Source: Diogma glabrata
Lineage: Eukaryota > Arthropoda > Insecta > Diptera > Cylindrotomidae
Reading direction: 5' to 3'
NCBI GenBank assembly: GCA_963693315.1
Contig: OY856186.1
Coordinates: 286,208,930-286,272,929, forward strand
Length of the DNA: 64,000 nt
Shown here: one piece after another, positions 1 to 11,769 of the stretch
Layout of the letters: each line of letters starts with the position of its first letter
Numbering within the stretch: position 1 is the first letter of the stretch
The notes under the pieces: model-generated
The model's database searches: none
What the model saw: only the letters and a program-made list of their open reading frames with translations
What the model was told of the DNA's origin: nothing
Made by a program: the position numbers and the translations under genes

Positions 1-1034
1 GGTTTGTGGTCAAACGTTAAAAATAATAAAAAATAAACCGGAACATATTTGTTTGTGTCAAAATTTTCGATTTTGGTTATGTATTTTTTAAATGTAAAAA
101 ATTGCTGTTTTTTGTTGTTTTGGCTCTATTTTTGATGATTTACTGAATATTAGACCAATTGGCTACAATCAATTCCTTCAGCAATTGACTCGATTGGAAA
201 CCGGCTTTAATTTACGTTCAATGTAAACTGAATATTACTATTGGAACATGCAAGTTTCGGAATACAATTCAGTTTAAGTGAATCATAGGGCAATTCACTC
301 GATTGGAAAGCGGCTATATTTGAAAGACCATAAAACAAATGATATTCAAAAGCTCTTCGAGAAGAAAGTGGTTTAGTACAAGTTTTTCCATACTATACGA
401 CTCAGTTCATTGAATACTAGTAATTGTGACATATAAAACATTTTCAGTTTACCATTGTAAAGATTAGAAAATAAATTGTCATATTTACATTAAACTACAA
501 ATTTTGAAGTTATTTACATCAATTATTTGTAATATCATATATAATTAAAGTTTAAAAAGTGAGTATAAGTGACTTCTGATAACTTTCAATGACCCATAAT
601 AATATGTTCAAATTGATATTCTTATAAAAAATGACGTCGTTTTTAATTACATATTTTGTTTTTGATTACTAATTAACATAAAACAAAATACATTTTGCAG
701 TTTTTTAGTTTATACAATTACGTCACTGTTTTTATTATATTCATTTGATCTTTTTGTATCTTTTTCATAGCCAGTAAAATAAATTTGAGTAGATTCCTTT
801 CCCTGTGTACTAAATAAATGATGTTTAGGTCTGGCCCTTTCACACATTGCATTAAATAAATTTGATTTAATAAAAAAAAAATGTTTGATGAAGGTCAGTT
901 AGTATTGAGTTTTTAGATGATTTGATTTTGCTAAAAATAGATTTTCAAATATAAAATTTTTAATGTTACCTTTTTGAATAAAGAAATATATTAGCATAGA
1001 TATGAAAACAGAAAAACATGTTTTTTTTTGTAGA
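1..1034. other. 5' flank of the LITAF gene, no coding signal
   Basis: AT-rich sequence with no convincing ORF. An imperfect direct repeat of about 30 bp occurs at 181-210 and 290-320 (both carry the block CTCGATTGGAAA). The last bases, 1021-1033, are a T-run followed by G-TAG, which reads as a 3' splice acceptor immediately before the LITAF start codon. Part of this flank is therefore probably an intron within the 5' UTR. The upstream non-coding exon could not be located. Confidence 0.5.
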
Positions 1035-1524
1035 ATGAGTAAAACTGGGCCGCCTGCGTATGGACTGGTGGCACCACCACAAGCTCCTCCTAGCTATCAA
1101 GAAGCTGTCGGTGGTGTATTACCATCAAGTCCGTTTACACCGAATCAACGATTACCAGACGGTACAACTATTGTTACAACTGTTGTCCCAATTGGTAGGG
1201 ATCCAACTCATATGATATGTCCACATTGTCATGCTGAAATAAATACATCAACAAAACGTGAACCAGGATTAATTGCATATATTTCAGGATTGTTTATAGC
1301 TTTGATGGGGTAATATATTTATGATGTTCATTTCTAGAATTATTTTCTGTTCGGCTGACATTTATTTTCTAATATTAACCAAACCCATTAAATTTTGATA
1401 TCCATTTTTGTTTTTCAGTTGTGTTTGGGGTTGCTGTCTTATTCCATGCTGTATCGATGAATGTATGGATGTTCATCATTTATGTCCGAATTGTAAAGCA
1501 TATTTAGGACGTTACAGACGATAA
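1035..1524 (+). CDS. LITAF-domain protein (exons 1035-1309 and 1419-1524)
   Basis: Two exons encode 126 residues. The N-terminal third is Pro-rich and has a PPxY-type motif (APPSYQEAV), which in LITAF/SIMPLE proteins recruits WW-domain ubiquitin ligases such as Nedd4. The C-terminus is the LITAF domain: a CPHC knuckle (about residue 61), a hydrophobic stretch rich in Gly and Cys (GLFIALMGCVWGCCLIPCC) that forms a membrane-inserting hairpin, and the closing HHLCPNC knuckle. The family places a zinc-bound monotopic domain on the cytosolic face of late endosomes and lysosomes. The intron 1310-1418 is GT-AG and splits the hydrophobic stretch at a Gly codon. I chose the ATG at 1035, not the in-frame ATG at 1002, because a T-rich tract plus TAG acceptor lies just before it. 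Expansion into many paralogues is common in insects, so no orthologue is assigned. Confidence 0.93.
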
Positions 1525-1600
1525 ACTTAAAAATCCATTTAATCTTACTGATATATATTTCATAGATATGGGTTTACAAAAAGTAATGTTACAATTTTTA

Positions 1601-1606
1601 AATAAA
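1601..1606 (+). promoter_or_regulatory. Putative poly(A) signal of the LITAF gene
   Basis: AATAAA lies 77 nt after the stop codon and is followed by a GT-containing tract, a plausible cleavage context. A second AATAAA occurs near 2060. Confidence 0.45.
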
Positions 1607-3338
1607 AGTGAGTGACCTTACATCTTTCTGTAAGTGTTGTTACAGTTTTACCCGGCTGATATACAAAAAATCTCTTAAGAATTTCCAATAGTAATTTTAA
1701 TATATTTATTCAATTAAATGAATATAATTTTTAACATAAAAATCACAAATTATTTTAACCAATTGTAAATTAAATTTTATTTTTTCTATTTTCTTTTTTT
1801 AAAAAAAAAAGTAGAAAACTAAAGCTATTTTGTTAAACGCTTTAATTACTATAAAGATGTAAAAAATATAATTAGTTCTTGAGCAACTAAAAAGAAAAAT
1901 TATGTATTGCATTTAAAAAATATACTTCGAACAACCAAAAGGTGTCTTTAAAACAAAATTTATTGATATTTTTACATTAACAGTCCCAATTTATTTTAAT
2001 AACTGTAAGTTCCTTAACTGGCATTGTGTATATTTATATAATATATGTATTTCAACTTAAATAAAAAGCACAATAAACCGATTTTACTTGATTATTGAGT
2101 TTTAGTGTTGTAAAGAAGATGTCACTAGTACCGTTTTACTAATTGGTCTAAGATTATTTATATTGTAAGAATGACATTTCATTGAATTACAAGAAAAAAG
2201 TACTTTTGTGTTTAACATTAATAAAATTTAATTAAAATATGGATTAATAAATAAATTACTTAAACATCGTAATTCTATTATTGTATGTTTGTTCATTCGT
2301 TTTTTATAAAAGTCAATCTAAATTGTGTAATATCAGTAATAAAATTTAAAAAAATGTAAAATTTATATTCCAATGCACAGGAAAACTAATATTGTTGTGA
2401 TGTCAAAAAGGGTAGGTCATTATTTTTCTTAACATAATATTAATATTAAAAATTTCAATTATTACATATAATTGAAGTTGCATGTACAAATATAAATAAT
2501 ATTTATATTTGATATATTGGAGTGTGCAGTTACAATTATTAGATTAAACACAAAATCATCATTTTTTAAAAATGTAATCAATAGTTGACAAAAACATTTA
2601 AATTTTGGTGATATCAATATAAATTGATTTTGTAATAAGACATTAGTTGATTTTAATTTTGTGTTGAAATAAAAGATGTGCGGAAATTTTAAGGTTGATC
2701 GGAAAGACATTCGATACCAAGTGTCAAAAACGGAACCATTGTTTAACTTTATATGAAGATCACCTGTTGTTGTGAATATTGTCAAGTAGGTTATTATAAA
2801 AACAATAAAAATTCCATTAAACAAATTCCCAACATACATCAACAACTTCAAGATTGAATTGTTTACTTAAAAGAGAACTTGAATATATACACAATAAATT
2901 TCGGTTATAAATTAGCAACTAAAATGAGTTCACATTCCTTTAATATAAGATCAATTGTTTTTTGAAAATCTGACGAAGTACGTTTAATCAATGCCATATG
3001 GTTTTGTTATATTAATTATAATTACATATTTAAAAAAAAAAAATATTTCGTCGAAAATGTAGTTTGTTTTACAAAAAAATGTAATCTGTTATAATCGTTC
3101 AACTTTATTAAATGTAGAATTTAAGTTATTTATAAAAAATCCCTTGTTTTGTTTAAAAAAACGGGGGGAAGTGCATTAAGCGTGGTTTACTCTAAAAACG
3201 CTATGTTATATCCTTTCTATTATTAAAAATGAGATTAATTTTTAAAACGAATTTTTTAAACGCTTTGCAGTTGCTAATGAAGCTGGCACGCAGACTGTAC
3301 GGTCCATAGCGCCGTGTCCGAGTTTGGTCTCATAACCA
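1607..3338. other. Intergenic AT-rich sequence
   Basis: Apart from one weak minus-strand ORF (2462-2839), this stretch shows only AT-rich non-coding sequence with short homopolymer runs. No repeat copy was recognised from elsewhere in the window. Confidence 0.4.
2462..2839 (-). CDS. Hypothetical small protein with an N-terminal hydrophobic segment
   Basis: An open frame of about 125 codons begins with ATG at 2839. Its N-terminus has a strongly hydrophobic segment (GIFIVFIITYLTIF), which could be a signal peptide or anchor, followed by a region without a recognised domain. No neighbouring splice sites, promoter or related sequence supports expression. Codon content is close to the AT-rich background, so a chance ORF is at least as likely as a gene. 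Confidence 0.2.
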   Translation of the reverse strand: MYVGNLFNGIFIVFIITYLTIFTTTGDLHIKLNNGSVFDTWYRMSFRSTLKFPHIFYFNTKLKSTNVLLQNQFILISPKFKCFCQLLITFLKNDDFVFNLIIVTAHSNISNINIIYICTCNFNYM

Positions 3339-3660
3339 TTACTCCACAAACCTTTCTGTAAGTTTAATGAAATCTAAAACCAACTGTATTGGCGACAGTT
3401 TGATAATGCCAGCCTCTACAGTTTCGGATCCAAAAATCCTAGCTCTGACACTAGAAAAGGCTGGACATACACACAGAAAGTGCGCCGAGTCTTCCTCCTC
3501 TTCCAGACAAGACTCGCACACAGGACTTTCACTAAGTCCCATGGTAAAAAGGTGTTTATTTAGATGTCCATGTCCAGTAAGGACACCGACCACAGTGCTG
3601 AGAGTTTTCCTCTTCAGACTTAAAAGAAAATTAACATTTTTTTCTGAAATGCTAAAATAG
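3339..3660 (-). pseudogene. LINE-A C-terminal Cys/His zinc-knuckle segment
   Basis: The frame reads from a conserved VGVLTGHGHLNKHLFTMGL block into CESCLEEEEDSAHFLCVCP, the C-x2-C...H-x4-C-type finger that ends LINE ORF2 proteins in this group. The stop lies at the lower coordinate. Its upstream end at 3660 meets a copy of AAAATAG that also ends the RNase H segment at 4048-4054, so the two pieces were once continuous. Confidence 0.75.
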
Positions 3661-4047
3661 TATATTAAGAAACTAGTTTCATAATCGACGATTTTATCGC
3701 ACGCAATCTGTTTAAAGGATAAGTGCGATAAAACGTCTTATGAAACGAGTTTTTTATACTATTTTTTCTATTTTGCATTTTTTGTCTTGAAATTTTAAAA
3801 AATGTGTATTTTGTTAAAAAATAGTCAATTTGAAATTTTGTTATTATTACTAATTATTTTAATTAATTAAAATATTTAACACTAGTTTAGATATTCTTAT
3901 TAATTTTATTTATATAATTATTCGTTTTAATTTTCACTGACGGTTGTATGACCAATGTGACCAACCTTGAAAAACAAAATTTGGCGTATCGTAATGAAGG
4001 CCATTTCGATACGCAGTTTGGTATCGAAATGACTTTATTTTAGACGC
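3661..4047. mobile_element. 387-bp insertion with two foldbacks inside LINE-A
   Basis: Flanked by a 7-bp direct repeat AAAATAG (3654-3660 and 4048-4054) that looks like a target-site duplication. It starts with an inverted repeat (3663-3702 against 3723-3757, arms containing TTTTATCGCAC and GTGCGATAAAA). It ends with a second inverted repeat around GCGTATCG/CGATACGC (3983-4035). The two ends are not inverted copies of each other, so the element class is unresolved. Confidence 0.6.
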
Positions 4048-4678
4048 AAAATAGAAAAAACATTTTACTTTGTCTGCCTGTTGATGACGCATTCCACAAG
4101 GTCTTCATCTTGAGGTCAGCATCCACCTTTAATAATGACAAGGCAAACGTTTTGGATAACCCTAAGGCGGGTTCTGGACCTGAGTATTTCATGCCCGCTC
4201 CAGCCCTTGCAAGTTCATCCGCTTTTATGTTGCCCGGGACGCCACTGTGACCTGGAACCCACCGCAGAGTGATAGTGTTGTGTTGCGCTATCCTACAAAG
4301 ATTTTTCCTACACTCATAGAAGAGTTTGGAAGTAGTCTCCGGGCTTACGAGTGCTTTGATAGCTGTTTGGCTATCCGAACAGATGCATATTTTTTTCCCT
4401 TGCAAACGCAGACGAGTTATTACATGCGTGCATTCATTGATAGCATACACCTCCGCTTGAAGAACAGTACAAAACCGTCCAAGCGGAAATTTCTTGCTGC
4501 TTATGACATTATCTGCTTCCAGGTACACGCCAGCTCCTGCATTTCCATTCAACAGTGAGCCATCTGTATAGAAAACATAAATCTCGCTAGAGAACCATTC
4601 GGACCAAGTTTCCTCAAATTCCTCTCTAAAAGAGATGACCAGTTCAGCGGGCTTCTCAAAGTTATATACCTTGGTCAT
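4040..4678 (-). pseudogene. LINE-A RNase H domain
   Basis: About 212 codons carry the RNase HI signature: the first Asp in YVFYTDGS, Glu in LQAEVYAI, Asp in CSDSQTAIKAL, and the closing WVPGHSGVPGN...ADELA. All four catalytic carboxylates are visible. The domain removes template RNA during target-primed reverse transcription. It connects on the 5' side (4679-4990) through degenerate sequence to the RT thumb region. The C-terminal end is cut by the 387-bp insertion. Confidence 0.85.
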
Positions 4679-4991
4679 GACGTCACTGCATATCTATTTC
4701 GGGACAATCTGTCCGTAGTCTATCAAGTATGTGCCCATGACCGCATGTTTTCCCTCTGTTTACCCACGTCCCTGCCATATGCAGTCTGTAGCCAGCTCTT
4801 TTAGTACTCTACATGTAGATGTAAAGGAGCCAGACCGAACATAGTTTCCAGCGACAGTGTTGGTGTGGTACGCATTGAGCCACTAATACCTACACATGCC
4901 ATTCTTAGTATTTTATTTAATCTAGCACGGACGTATTGTTTCTCCGTCTTTGGCCACCAGACAACACATGCAAAAACAAGTGTTGGTCTGA

Positions 4992-6234
4992 TTATTGCTG
5001 TGTATATCCATAGGATAGGATCATTTTGAGACTAAGGCCCCAATAACGATCGAAGGATCGACGACATTGCCAAAAAGAAATGACAGTCTTGTCAATTTGT
5101 TTTGTTAAATGAGTATCCCAATTTAACGTTTTGTCGAGAATAATGCCTAGAAACTTAACCTCATCGGAGTAGCTTAACTGCATACTGAAAAGATACAGAC
5201 TTGGTGTTGCAGGCACCTTTCTCTTGTTGGTAAATAAAACTACCTGTGATTTGGAAGGATGGACTGAAAGTCCTTGCTCCCCACACCACTCTTCAACCAC
5301 CTTCAGTGAATTTTGCATCAGATCCACCAGAGTGCGAAGGTCTTTCCCAATTGCCAGTATGGCAATATCATCAGCGTAACCCTGACAATAGAGTCCCGAT
5401 TGATTCAGTCTCTTAAGAAGACTATCAATTACCAAAGTCCACAGAAGAGGTGAGAGAACACCTGTGGACAACCTCGTTTGACTGAAACTGAAACAGTAGT
5501 ATTACCCATTTCAACAAAGGCAATGCGGCAGCTCAACCTAGACACGATCCAATTTGAAGATCGTGCTACTAATTCCATGTATCGATGCCGCAGTCCTGAT
5601 TGATTCGAAGGTGGTATTATCAAAAGCACCTTCTATATCTAAAAAAACATCCAAAGGAAATTCTTTGGCATCCAGTGCTCTTTCAATTTTAGTCACCAGA
5701 TAATGCGCAGTTGTTTCTACCGATTTCCCAATCTGGTATGCATGCTGATTGGTACTTAGTGGAAACTGTAGTAAGACATCGTCCCTTATATAACGGTCAA
5801 CCAGTCTTTCCCGAGTTTGAGGACAAAGGAGTTCAGACTTATTGGTCGAAATGACTTGACTTCACTGTAGTTGTTTTACCTGGTTTTGGTACGAATACAA
5901 CTCTAGCTTTCCGCCACGCTTCTGGGACATATCCATATGCTAGACATGCCCTATATAAATTTAACAGTGATTCAATGAGGCAATGCACGCCATTCTGTAG
6001 CATGCATGGATAGATTCCATCGGGACCAGGCGATTTAAAGGGGTTGAAGGAATCTATAGCCCATCTCAGAGATCTTATGTTCACCACACTCTCAGCCAAG
6101 ATCCAACTATCTTTATTTGGAGTTACAGATAGTTGTTCTTTCATCTCAGCAGTGGTGCTGCTACCCGGGAAATGTGTACACAGCAGATGTTGTGCTGTTT
6201 CTTCCACAGATTCCGTATATCTACCATTTTGCAT
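4992..6234 (-). pseudogene. LINE-A reverse transcriptase
   Basis: Pieces in several frames give the RT motif order. The fingers block (NPFKSPGPDGIYP, about 6030) is followed by VPEAWRKARVVFVPKPGK (about 5900). Next come VKRGCPQ with a frameshift (about 5460) and the catalytic YADD (about 5370). The last blocks are LSVHPSKSQ and VKFLGIILDKTLNWDTH. The frameshift between the GCPQG block and the SPLLWTL block, together with stops, shows that it is inactive. Confidence 0.85.
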
Positions 6235-7196
6235 AAGTAGTAAGCCCGGTTGGTATTTGGGCCCTTTTGAGAGTGCTTTGTGAACCCTAGCGCCACAGGA
6301 TAACTATCAATTGATTCACAAAATTTCTTCCAAGCACTCTCTCTAGCACTCCGAATACTGTATTTATATTCCCTCCGACTATCACGATAAGTGATCCAGT
6401 CATCGGTGTTATTTGTTTGCTTAGCTTTCTTTAAAAGCTTCCTGACTGTGGATCTCAGCTTTTTCAGTTTCTTATTCCACCAAGGTGAATTTTCTTCATG
6501 ATGGAGCACCCTATGTGGACAAGATTTTTCAAAAGCCTTGACCATACACTCTTGAATCCGATTCGCAACATTTTCAATGTCTTGTGTACACTTGATTGAC
6601 GAATCAAAGTCAAGTAACAATTGGTTAAGTAATTTGTACATATCCCAATTAGTAGATTTGGGATTTCTAAAACTGTCTTTTACCACCACATCGACTTTAA
6701 AGTCAAAAGTTATGCAATTGTGGTCTGACGTGAGAAATCTTGCGATACTCTCCAATTTCTGACCCTTTTAGCCAAAGCTAAGCTAGTGAGGGTAATGTCA
6801 ATTACTTCCTCTCTAATTGCATTTGAAAAAGTGGGGGCATTCCCCTTATTTAGAATTTCTAGATCTGTACCATGAAGAAATTCTACGAGGTCTGTTCTTC
6901 TTCTGTTGTTATTTGAACTACCCCAGATTCCATGATGCGCATTTGCATCACACCCCAGGATCAAGGGCAAGTTCTTATTACTGAAGAACTCCACCACCTT
7001 AACAAGATCTTGGGTTGGAATGTGCCATCATACGGTAGAGTGGCAGGATAAGTAGGTTCTGTTAACCGAAACAATATCCAGCGTTTGTATAAATATTTTG
7101 CAAGAAGTTATTTTTATTAAGGGCGTTCCACGTGTCAATATCCCATACTAGACCTAATAGGTTTGCCACTTTTTTAAATTTTTAAAAGAGGACATA
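6141..7196 (-). pseudogene. LINE-A endonuclease and linker
   Basis: The endonuclease part is recognisable from LILGCDANAHHGIWGSS, EEVIDITL and the SDH motif in LTSDHNCITFDF. The frame changes between the DITL block (6997-6710) and SDH (6755 downward). The linker to the RT is Lys-rich (WWNKKLKKLRS). The N-terminal part of the endonuclease is present only up to about 7196 and contains a stop near 7030. Confidence 0.75.
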
Positions 7197-7582
7197 CTCT
7201 AATTGCATTTGAAAAAGTGGGGGCATTCCCCTTATTTAGAATTTCTAGATCTGTACCATGAAGAAATTCTACGAGGTCTGTTCCTCTTCTGTTGTTATTT
7301 GAACTACCCCAAATTCCATGATGCGCATTTGCATCACACCCCAGGATCAAGAGCAAGTTCTTATTACTGCAGAACTCCACCACCTTAACAAGATCTTGGG
7401 TTGGAATGTGCCATCATACGGTAGAGAGGCAGGATAAGTAGGTTCTGTTAACCGAAACAATATCCAGCGTTTGTATAAATATTTTGCAAGAAGTTATTTT
7501 TATTAAGGGCGTTCCACGTGTCAGTGTCCCATACTAGACCTAATAGGTTTGCCACTTTTTTAAATTTTTAAAAGAGGACATA
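6811..7582. repeat. 386-bp tandem duplication in LINE-A
   Basis: Unit 1 (6811-7196) and unit 2 (7197-7582) repeat the same endonuclease segment with only a handful of substitutions, for example TTCTTCTTCTG against TTCCTCTTCTG. The junction GGACATACTC|TAATTGC shows a direct head-to-tail copy. The low divergence compared with the decay of the rest of LINE-A suggests a recent local duplication or an assembly artefact. Confidence 0.85.
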
Positions 7583-7775
7583 CTCCCCCTAGTTTTCCAA
7601 AAATTCAAAAACTCAAAGGATTTCAGTCATTTTAATTTTCAGTTTGAAAACAAATTACGTTTGATAAATTAAGACGTTAAATTGTTACATAAGCTAATGC
7701 TGAATCACGCAATTGATAAAAAAAACATCTGCAATAAAATGTGTTCAAATTATGCAAATACTATTATAGTCAGCC

Positions 7776-8207
7776 GGCCCTCGCCGGTTTCATTTGATGA
7801 TTACCACATATTTTATACTTCGTGAGGCGCCTATCCTTGACGAGTTCTTCTGTATCTGCAATTTTTCTCGATTCGGCCGTTTTTTCGTTCAACAAACGCC
7901 GAAATATTACGATTGCCAGACCCAAACCCGAACATCCCAAAATGTCAATTGTCGGTCTCGACAATAGGAGACAAATTTTTGTCGGACAAGGTTACCCTCG
8001 TTGTCTAAAACAAATTTCTACCCCATAAATAAAAAACAAAATTGTAGTAAATTGACAAGATCCTCGGGCAATCGTAATGTTTCGGCATTTAAAAAAACGG
8101 CCGAGTCGAGAAAAATGGCAGATACAAAAGTTGGCCAACTTGTTAAGGAAAGACGCATCAGGAACTATAAAATATGTGGTAATCATCAAATGAAACCGGC
8201 GAGGGCC
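7776..8207. mobile_element. Long-TIR MITE/foldback element (432 bp)
   Basis: The ends are a perfect inverted repeat of about 40 bp starting GGCCCTCGCCGGTTTCATTT (7776-7817 against 8166-8207). The arms stay complementary, with mismatches, for about 150-170 bp on each side and share blocks such as CGGCCGTTTTTT and TTACGATTGCC. No transposase is encoded. Open frames inside it on both strands come from the mirrored arms. Flanks are themselves partly mirrored (AGTCA/TGACT), so a target-site duplication is not clear. Confidence 0.85.
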
Positions 8208-8890
8208 TAGTGACTATTAGTAAAGTAATAAGAATTTTTACATTTAACTCACTTTTTATTGACAATCCTTTTTAATTGATTGCTCACGTTTGTTCTTTGA
8301 GGAAAGCCCTAGGTAAATTTAGTGTTTTCAGAAAAATAGTTTTTTTGTTTGTAATGTAGTTTGCAATTTGTTTGAATGTTGTTGCTAGGTAAATAGATAC
8401 ACATACATATAGTTATGCGTATGGGTGCTTATACGTTGTAGTTTCGATAATTGAATCGAGCATCGATATGACTAAAGTGAAGAAAATGAATTAATATTTT
8501 CAAATAGGAGCGTTTGTGTCGAAAAAGTCTATGATATATTGTTACGATTCTACATAATCGCCATGAAATACAAAAACTAATTTTATTCAATCTTATTTTC
8601 CTTGATGACAATATTTCAAAAGTAAAATCAACGTCACCTCGTATTCAAGAAAAAGAGACAAAGCAGAAACGTTAGTTAGATTTGTCGAGTTTTCTTTGTA
8701 TAGACATTTTAGCTTTAGATACTTAGAGTATTTGAGAAATTAGGCAGAATTATATATAAGGGATTCCTTTTGTAGAACGAGAATTAGTTTTATATTAAAC
8801 TGCGATATTGTAAAATGTAAATTTCATTAGACTGCGATAGTGTAAATAGTTTTAGTGGAATGTGATTATGTTAAATGAAATTATAAAGGT
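8208..8890. other. Non-coding sequence between the MITE and LINE-B
   Basis: AT-rich sequence with no recognised feature. The repeated TGCGATA(T/G)TGTAAA blocks around 8803-8850 may belong to the 5' leader of LINE-B. Confidence 0.3.
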
Positions 8891-11701
8891 TAGAGTTATG
8901 AAATGCAATTTAGTGTATGTATCCCATAATAAATTACAACATAGTTACACATTTGGCAACGTTTGATAGTAAACCAAATCTTATATTTTTGTCAGAAATT
9001 CGGATTTATAATAATGAAATTAATAATTATGTCATTCCAGGGTATAATTTCTTCGCAGTGTGTAACTATTCTTATGCATCTGGAGGTTTGGCTGTTTTTG
9101 TTGAATCTGGCTATCACTGCAGTATTTCTCAGTTTAATCTTTGTAGTGCCGATATTTTAAGAGCAGAATGCATTATTAATAACGAAAAACTACTCTGTGT
9201 GTGTTTACAGATTGCAGAACACCTTAGATAAAGAGTATTTTTTGCGTGAATTTAGAAATTTGCTTAACAAAGAAACGAGTAAAAATTTAATTCTATTAGA
9301 CGACTGATAGCGATTGATATTTTAGAAAAATCGCATATTGTTCATAAATACCGGGTTTTAATGGCAGCTAATGGTCTGATAGTGTTGTAAAAGAACCTAG
9401 TCGTACTGTTTTCGGTAAATGTCTGGATCATATGTTGGTTCGTTTTGTTAATGATCAGAGGTTTTCTTTTAAAAGTTTCAACTTCGATTTTCAAAGCTTA
9501 ATATTAACAAAAATTTCTAAAACTGTTGTGAAAAAAACCAACGCTCCACCACAATATTCTAAACATATTGATTTTAAGAATTTAAATACTCTATTATTAC
9601 ATGAGTTTTGGGATAGCGCTTCTTCTGAAGACAATATTTCGGTTGCCTATGATAATTTTTTAAAAATTTTGAAAAATAAAATAAAAGAAAGCTGCCAGAT
9701 TACTCCTAAGTATAAAAATAAGAAAATTAAGCCATGGCTGTCGGATAAATTATTAAAAAAAATCTGTAAAATGAACAAGTTAAGACAAAACTTAAACAAG
9801 CATCCTCATAACCTTAGACTTAGAAAATTATTTTTTAAGATTATGTAATGAACTAAAAATTGAAATCCCTAGGTGTCGCAATAACTACTTTAAAAATGAA
9901 CTAAACAAAAACCAAGGAAATACCAAGGGACAGTGGGGAGTGGTTAACAATATATTAAATAGGCAACCTGATAGAAGCATCAATTTTGCGCTAGAAATAA
10001 ATGATTCTCAAATTTCAGATCCTGTCGAAATTGCTAATTCCTTCAATAATTTTTTTGTTTCCATTTCTGAAAACCTTCAACATCTAATTGTGATCACTAC
10101 AATTCTGTTCTTTTTGAAGACACTGATCAGTGCCTTAGCTTCTGTGCCTTCTGAGTTATATAATATAATTCTTACAATGAAAAATTCTAATTCATGTTCT
10201 TGTGATGGTACATATGTATATCAATTTCTATAATAAAGAAAATCTCACTCAATATTGTTGATGTACTTTCCTACATTTTCAATAAAAGCATCTATACAGG
10301 CATTTTTCCTTCTGCTTTAAAATCTGCTGAAGTTATTCCTATTTTCAAAAAAGGAGAGCGCAGCAATATTAACAATTACAGGCCGATTTCGATTTTACCT
10401 TCATTTGCTAAACTGTTTGAAAAAGCAATTAAAAAGCGAATAATAGATTTCTGAAATAAAATGAATTTTTTTAGCAAAAAACAGTTTGGTTTCCGGGAGG
10501 GTAGATCTTCTGAAGATGCACTTCTACGCTTCTGCAGTAAGATATATGAAGATATTAACAAAAAGAATAATACTGCTGCACTTTTTGTAGACATTACAAA
10601 AGCTTTTGATATGGTGAATCGTAACTTACTGTTCAGAGCTGGCTTCAGAGAATTTATTCTCTGATTGGTTTAGTTCGTATCTTAGTTCCAGAACACAACG
10701 AGTAAAAATTAACAACTGTTACAATGAGCTGAAAGCAATAAGTATTGGTGTACCACAAGGTTCAGTTCTTGGCCCAATTTTGTTTTTAATTTTTGTAAAC
10801 TCGTTACTAAAGCTTAAGTTTAAATGTAATCTTTTTGCATTCGCCGACAATTTAGCATGTGCTTATGCTAGTACTAATCTATTTAATGTGGTATCTGATA
10901 TTGAGTTTGACCTTTATATGCTTGGTTTGGTTTGGTCATAATAAACTACTTTTAAGTAATAAAACAAAATTAATGTTCTTTAACATTTCCCGTAACTCAC
11001 GAATTGATTACAATTTTGTATTTCATTCTTTTGGTTGTAAACAGTTTTTGGAAGCCTGTAGCACTTGTTGCCCTTCAATAATTAGTAAATCATTCTGTGC
11101 AAATATGAATTGTTCCCCAAATTGCTTTAATATAGAAATTGTTGATACATTTAAATATCTGAGCATATTAATTGATAGTAAATTAAACTGGTCTGACCAT
11201 TCCGATAGGATAAACAGTACTTTAAAAATATTGTGCAGAACTTTTATAATTTAAACAAATACTGTTCGTAACAATTACTTGTTATGATTTATCAGTTTGG
11301 TGCAATCTAAACTGCAATATGGTATAGTCTGTTGGGGTGGCTCTTATTGCACAAAAACATTGTCAGAATCATTTGAAAAAAAAAACAACTTTGTCTTGTT
11401 CAGCACATTAAGTATTCTTCCGGTCAGACATGTATATTGTATACTATTTCAAAACTTTAAAGGCCTTTTTATTCGTGGTCGTTACTATCAATATAGAGAC
11501 ATATCTAATTACAACCTACGAGTTAATAACAGAAATATTGCAGTGATTCCACGATCTGGCTCTACACATTTTTGTAAATTTTATAATATTGTAGCACCTA
11601 GCTTGTTTAACAAGTTACCTTCTGATTTTAGGGAAATTCGTGTGTTATCTAAATTTTTGACAAATGTTAAAATGTGGGAGCTACAAAACACCGTTCTTTG
11701 A
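8891..11701 (+). mobile_element. Degenerate CR1/jockey-like LINE (LINE-B)
   Basis: An endonuclease N-terminal portion lies at 8917-9231 (LIFLSEIRIYNNEIN, YASGGLAVFVE). A linker follows at 9432-10233. The RT starts with KKQFGFREGRSSEDALL and FVDITKAFDMVN (10461-10664). Next come IGVPQGSVLGPILF and FADN in place of FADD (about 10745-10855), then DSKLNWSDH and LQYGIVCWGG. The C-terminus ends at 11701. At least five frame changes or stops break it, and the catalytic Asp pair is altered to Asp-Asn. No RNase H was seen. Confidence 0.8.
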
Positions 11702-11720
11702 TCTTACTTGAAATTTTTTA

Positions 11721-11769
11721 TTGACATAAAGATGCATTTCGGTCTATGACCATCATCAGTCTTACATGT
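11721..11769 (-). ncRNA. Hammerhead-ribozyme-like motif 1
   Basis: Minus-strand reading gives CTGATGA (11759-11753), U, stem II GGTC-ATA-GACC (11751-11741), GAAA (11740-11737), palindromic stem III ATGCAT (11737-11732), then C as the cleavage-site base, then TTTATGTCAATAAAA. This is the order of a hammerhead ribozyme with a very short stem III. One extra U separates the core from stem II. Stem I pairing is weak here: three pairs, then a bulge. It lies 20 nt beyond the LINE-B stop, on the opposite strand. Confidence 0.45.

Larger units (their letters stand above)
3339..7585 (-). mobile_element. Degenerate non-LTR retrotransposon with RNase H (LINE-A)
   Basis: Read on the minus strand, the order is apurinic-like endonuclease (7196-6710), reverse transcriptase (6234-4992), RNase H (4678-4040) and a C-terminal Cys/His knuckle (3640-3339). 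This order, with RNase H after RT, is typical of I/LOA-type LINEs. Many frameshifts and stops break it. The 3' part is split by a 387-bp insertion (3661-4047), and the 5' part carries a 386-bp tandem duplication. The 5' end beyond about 7585 is not recognisable. Confidence 0.85.

Noticed and set aside
8001..8210. Frames reading KYKICGNHQMKPARA on both strands
   Set aside because: Both are the TIR arms of the MITE read in opposite directions.
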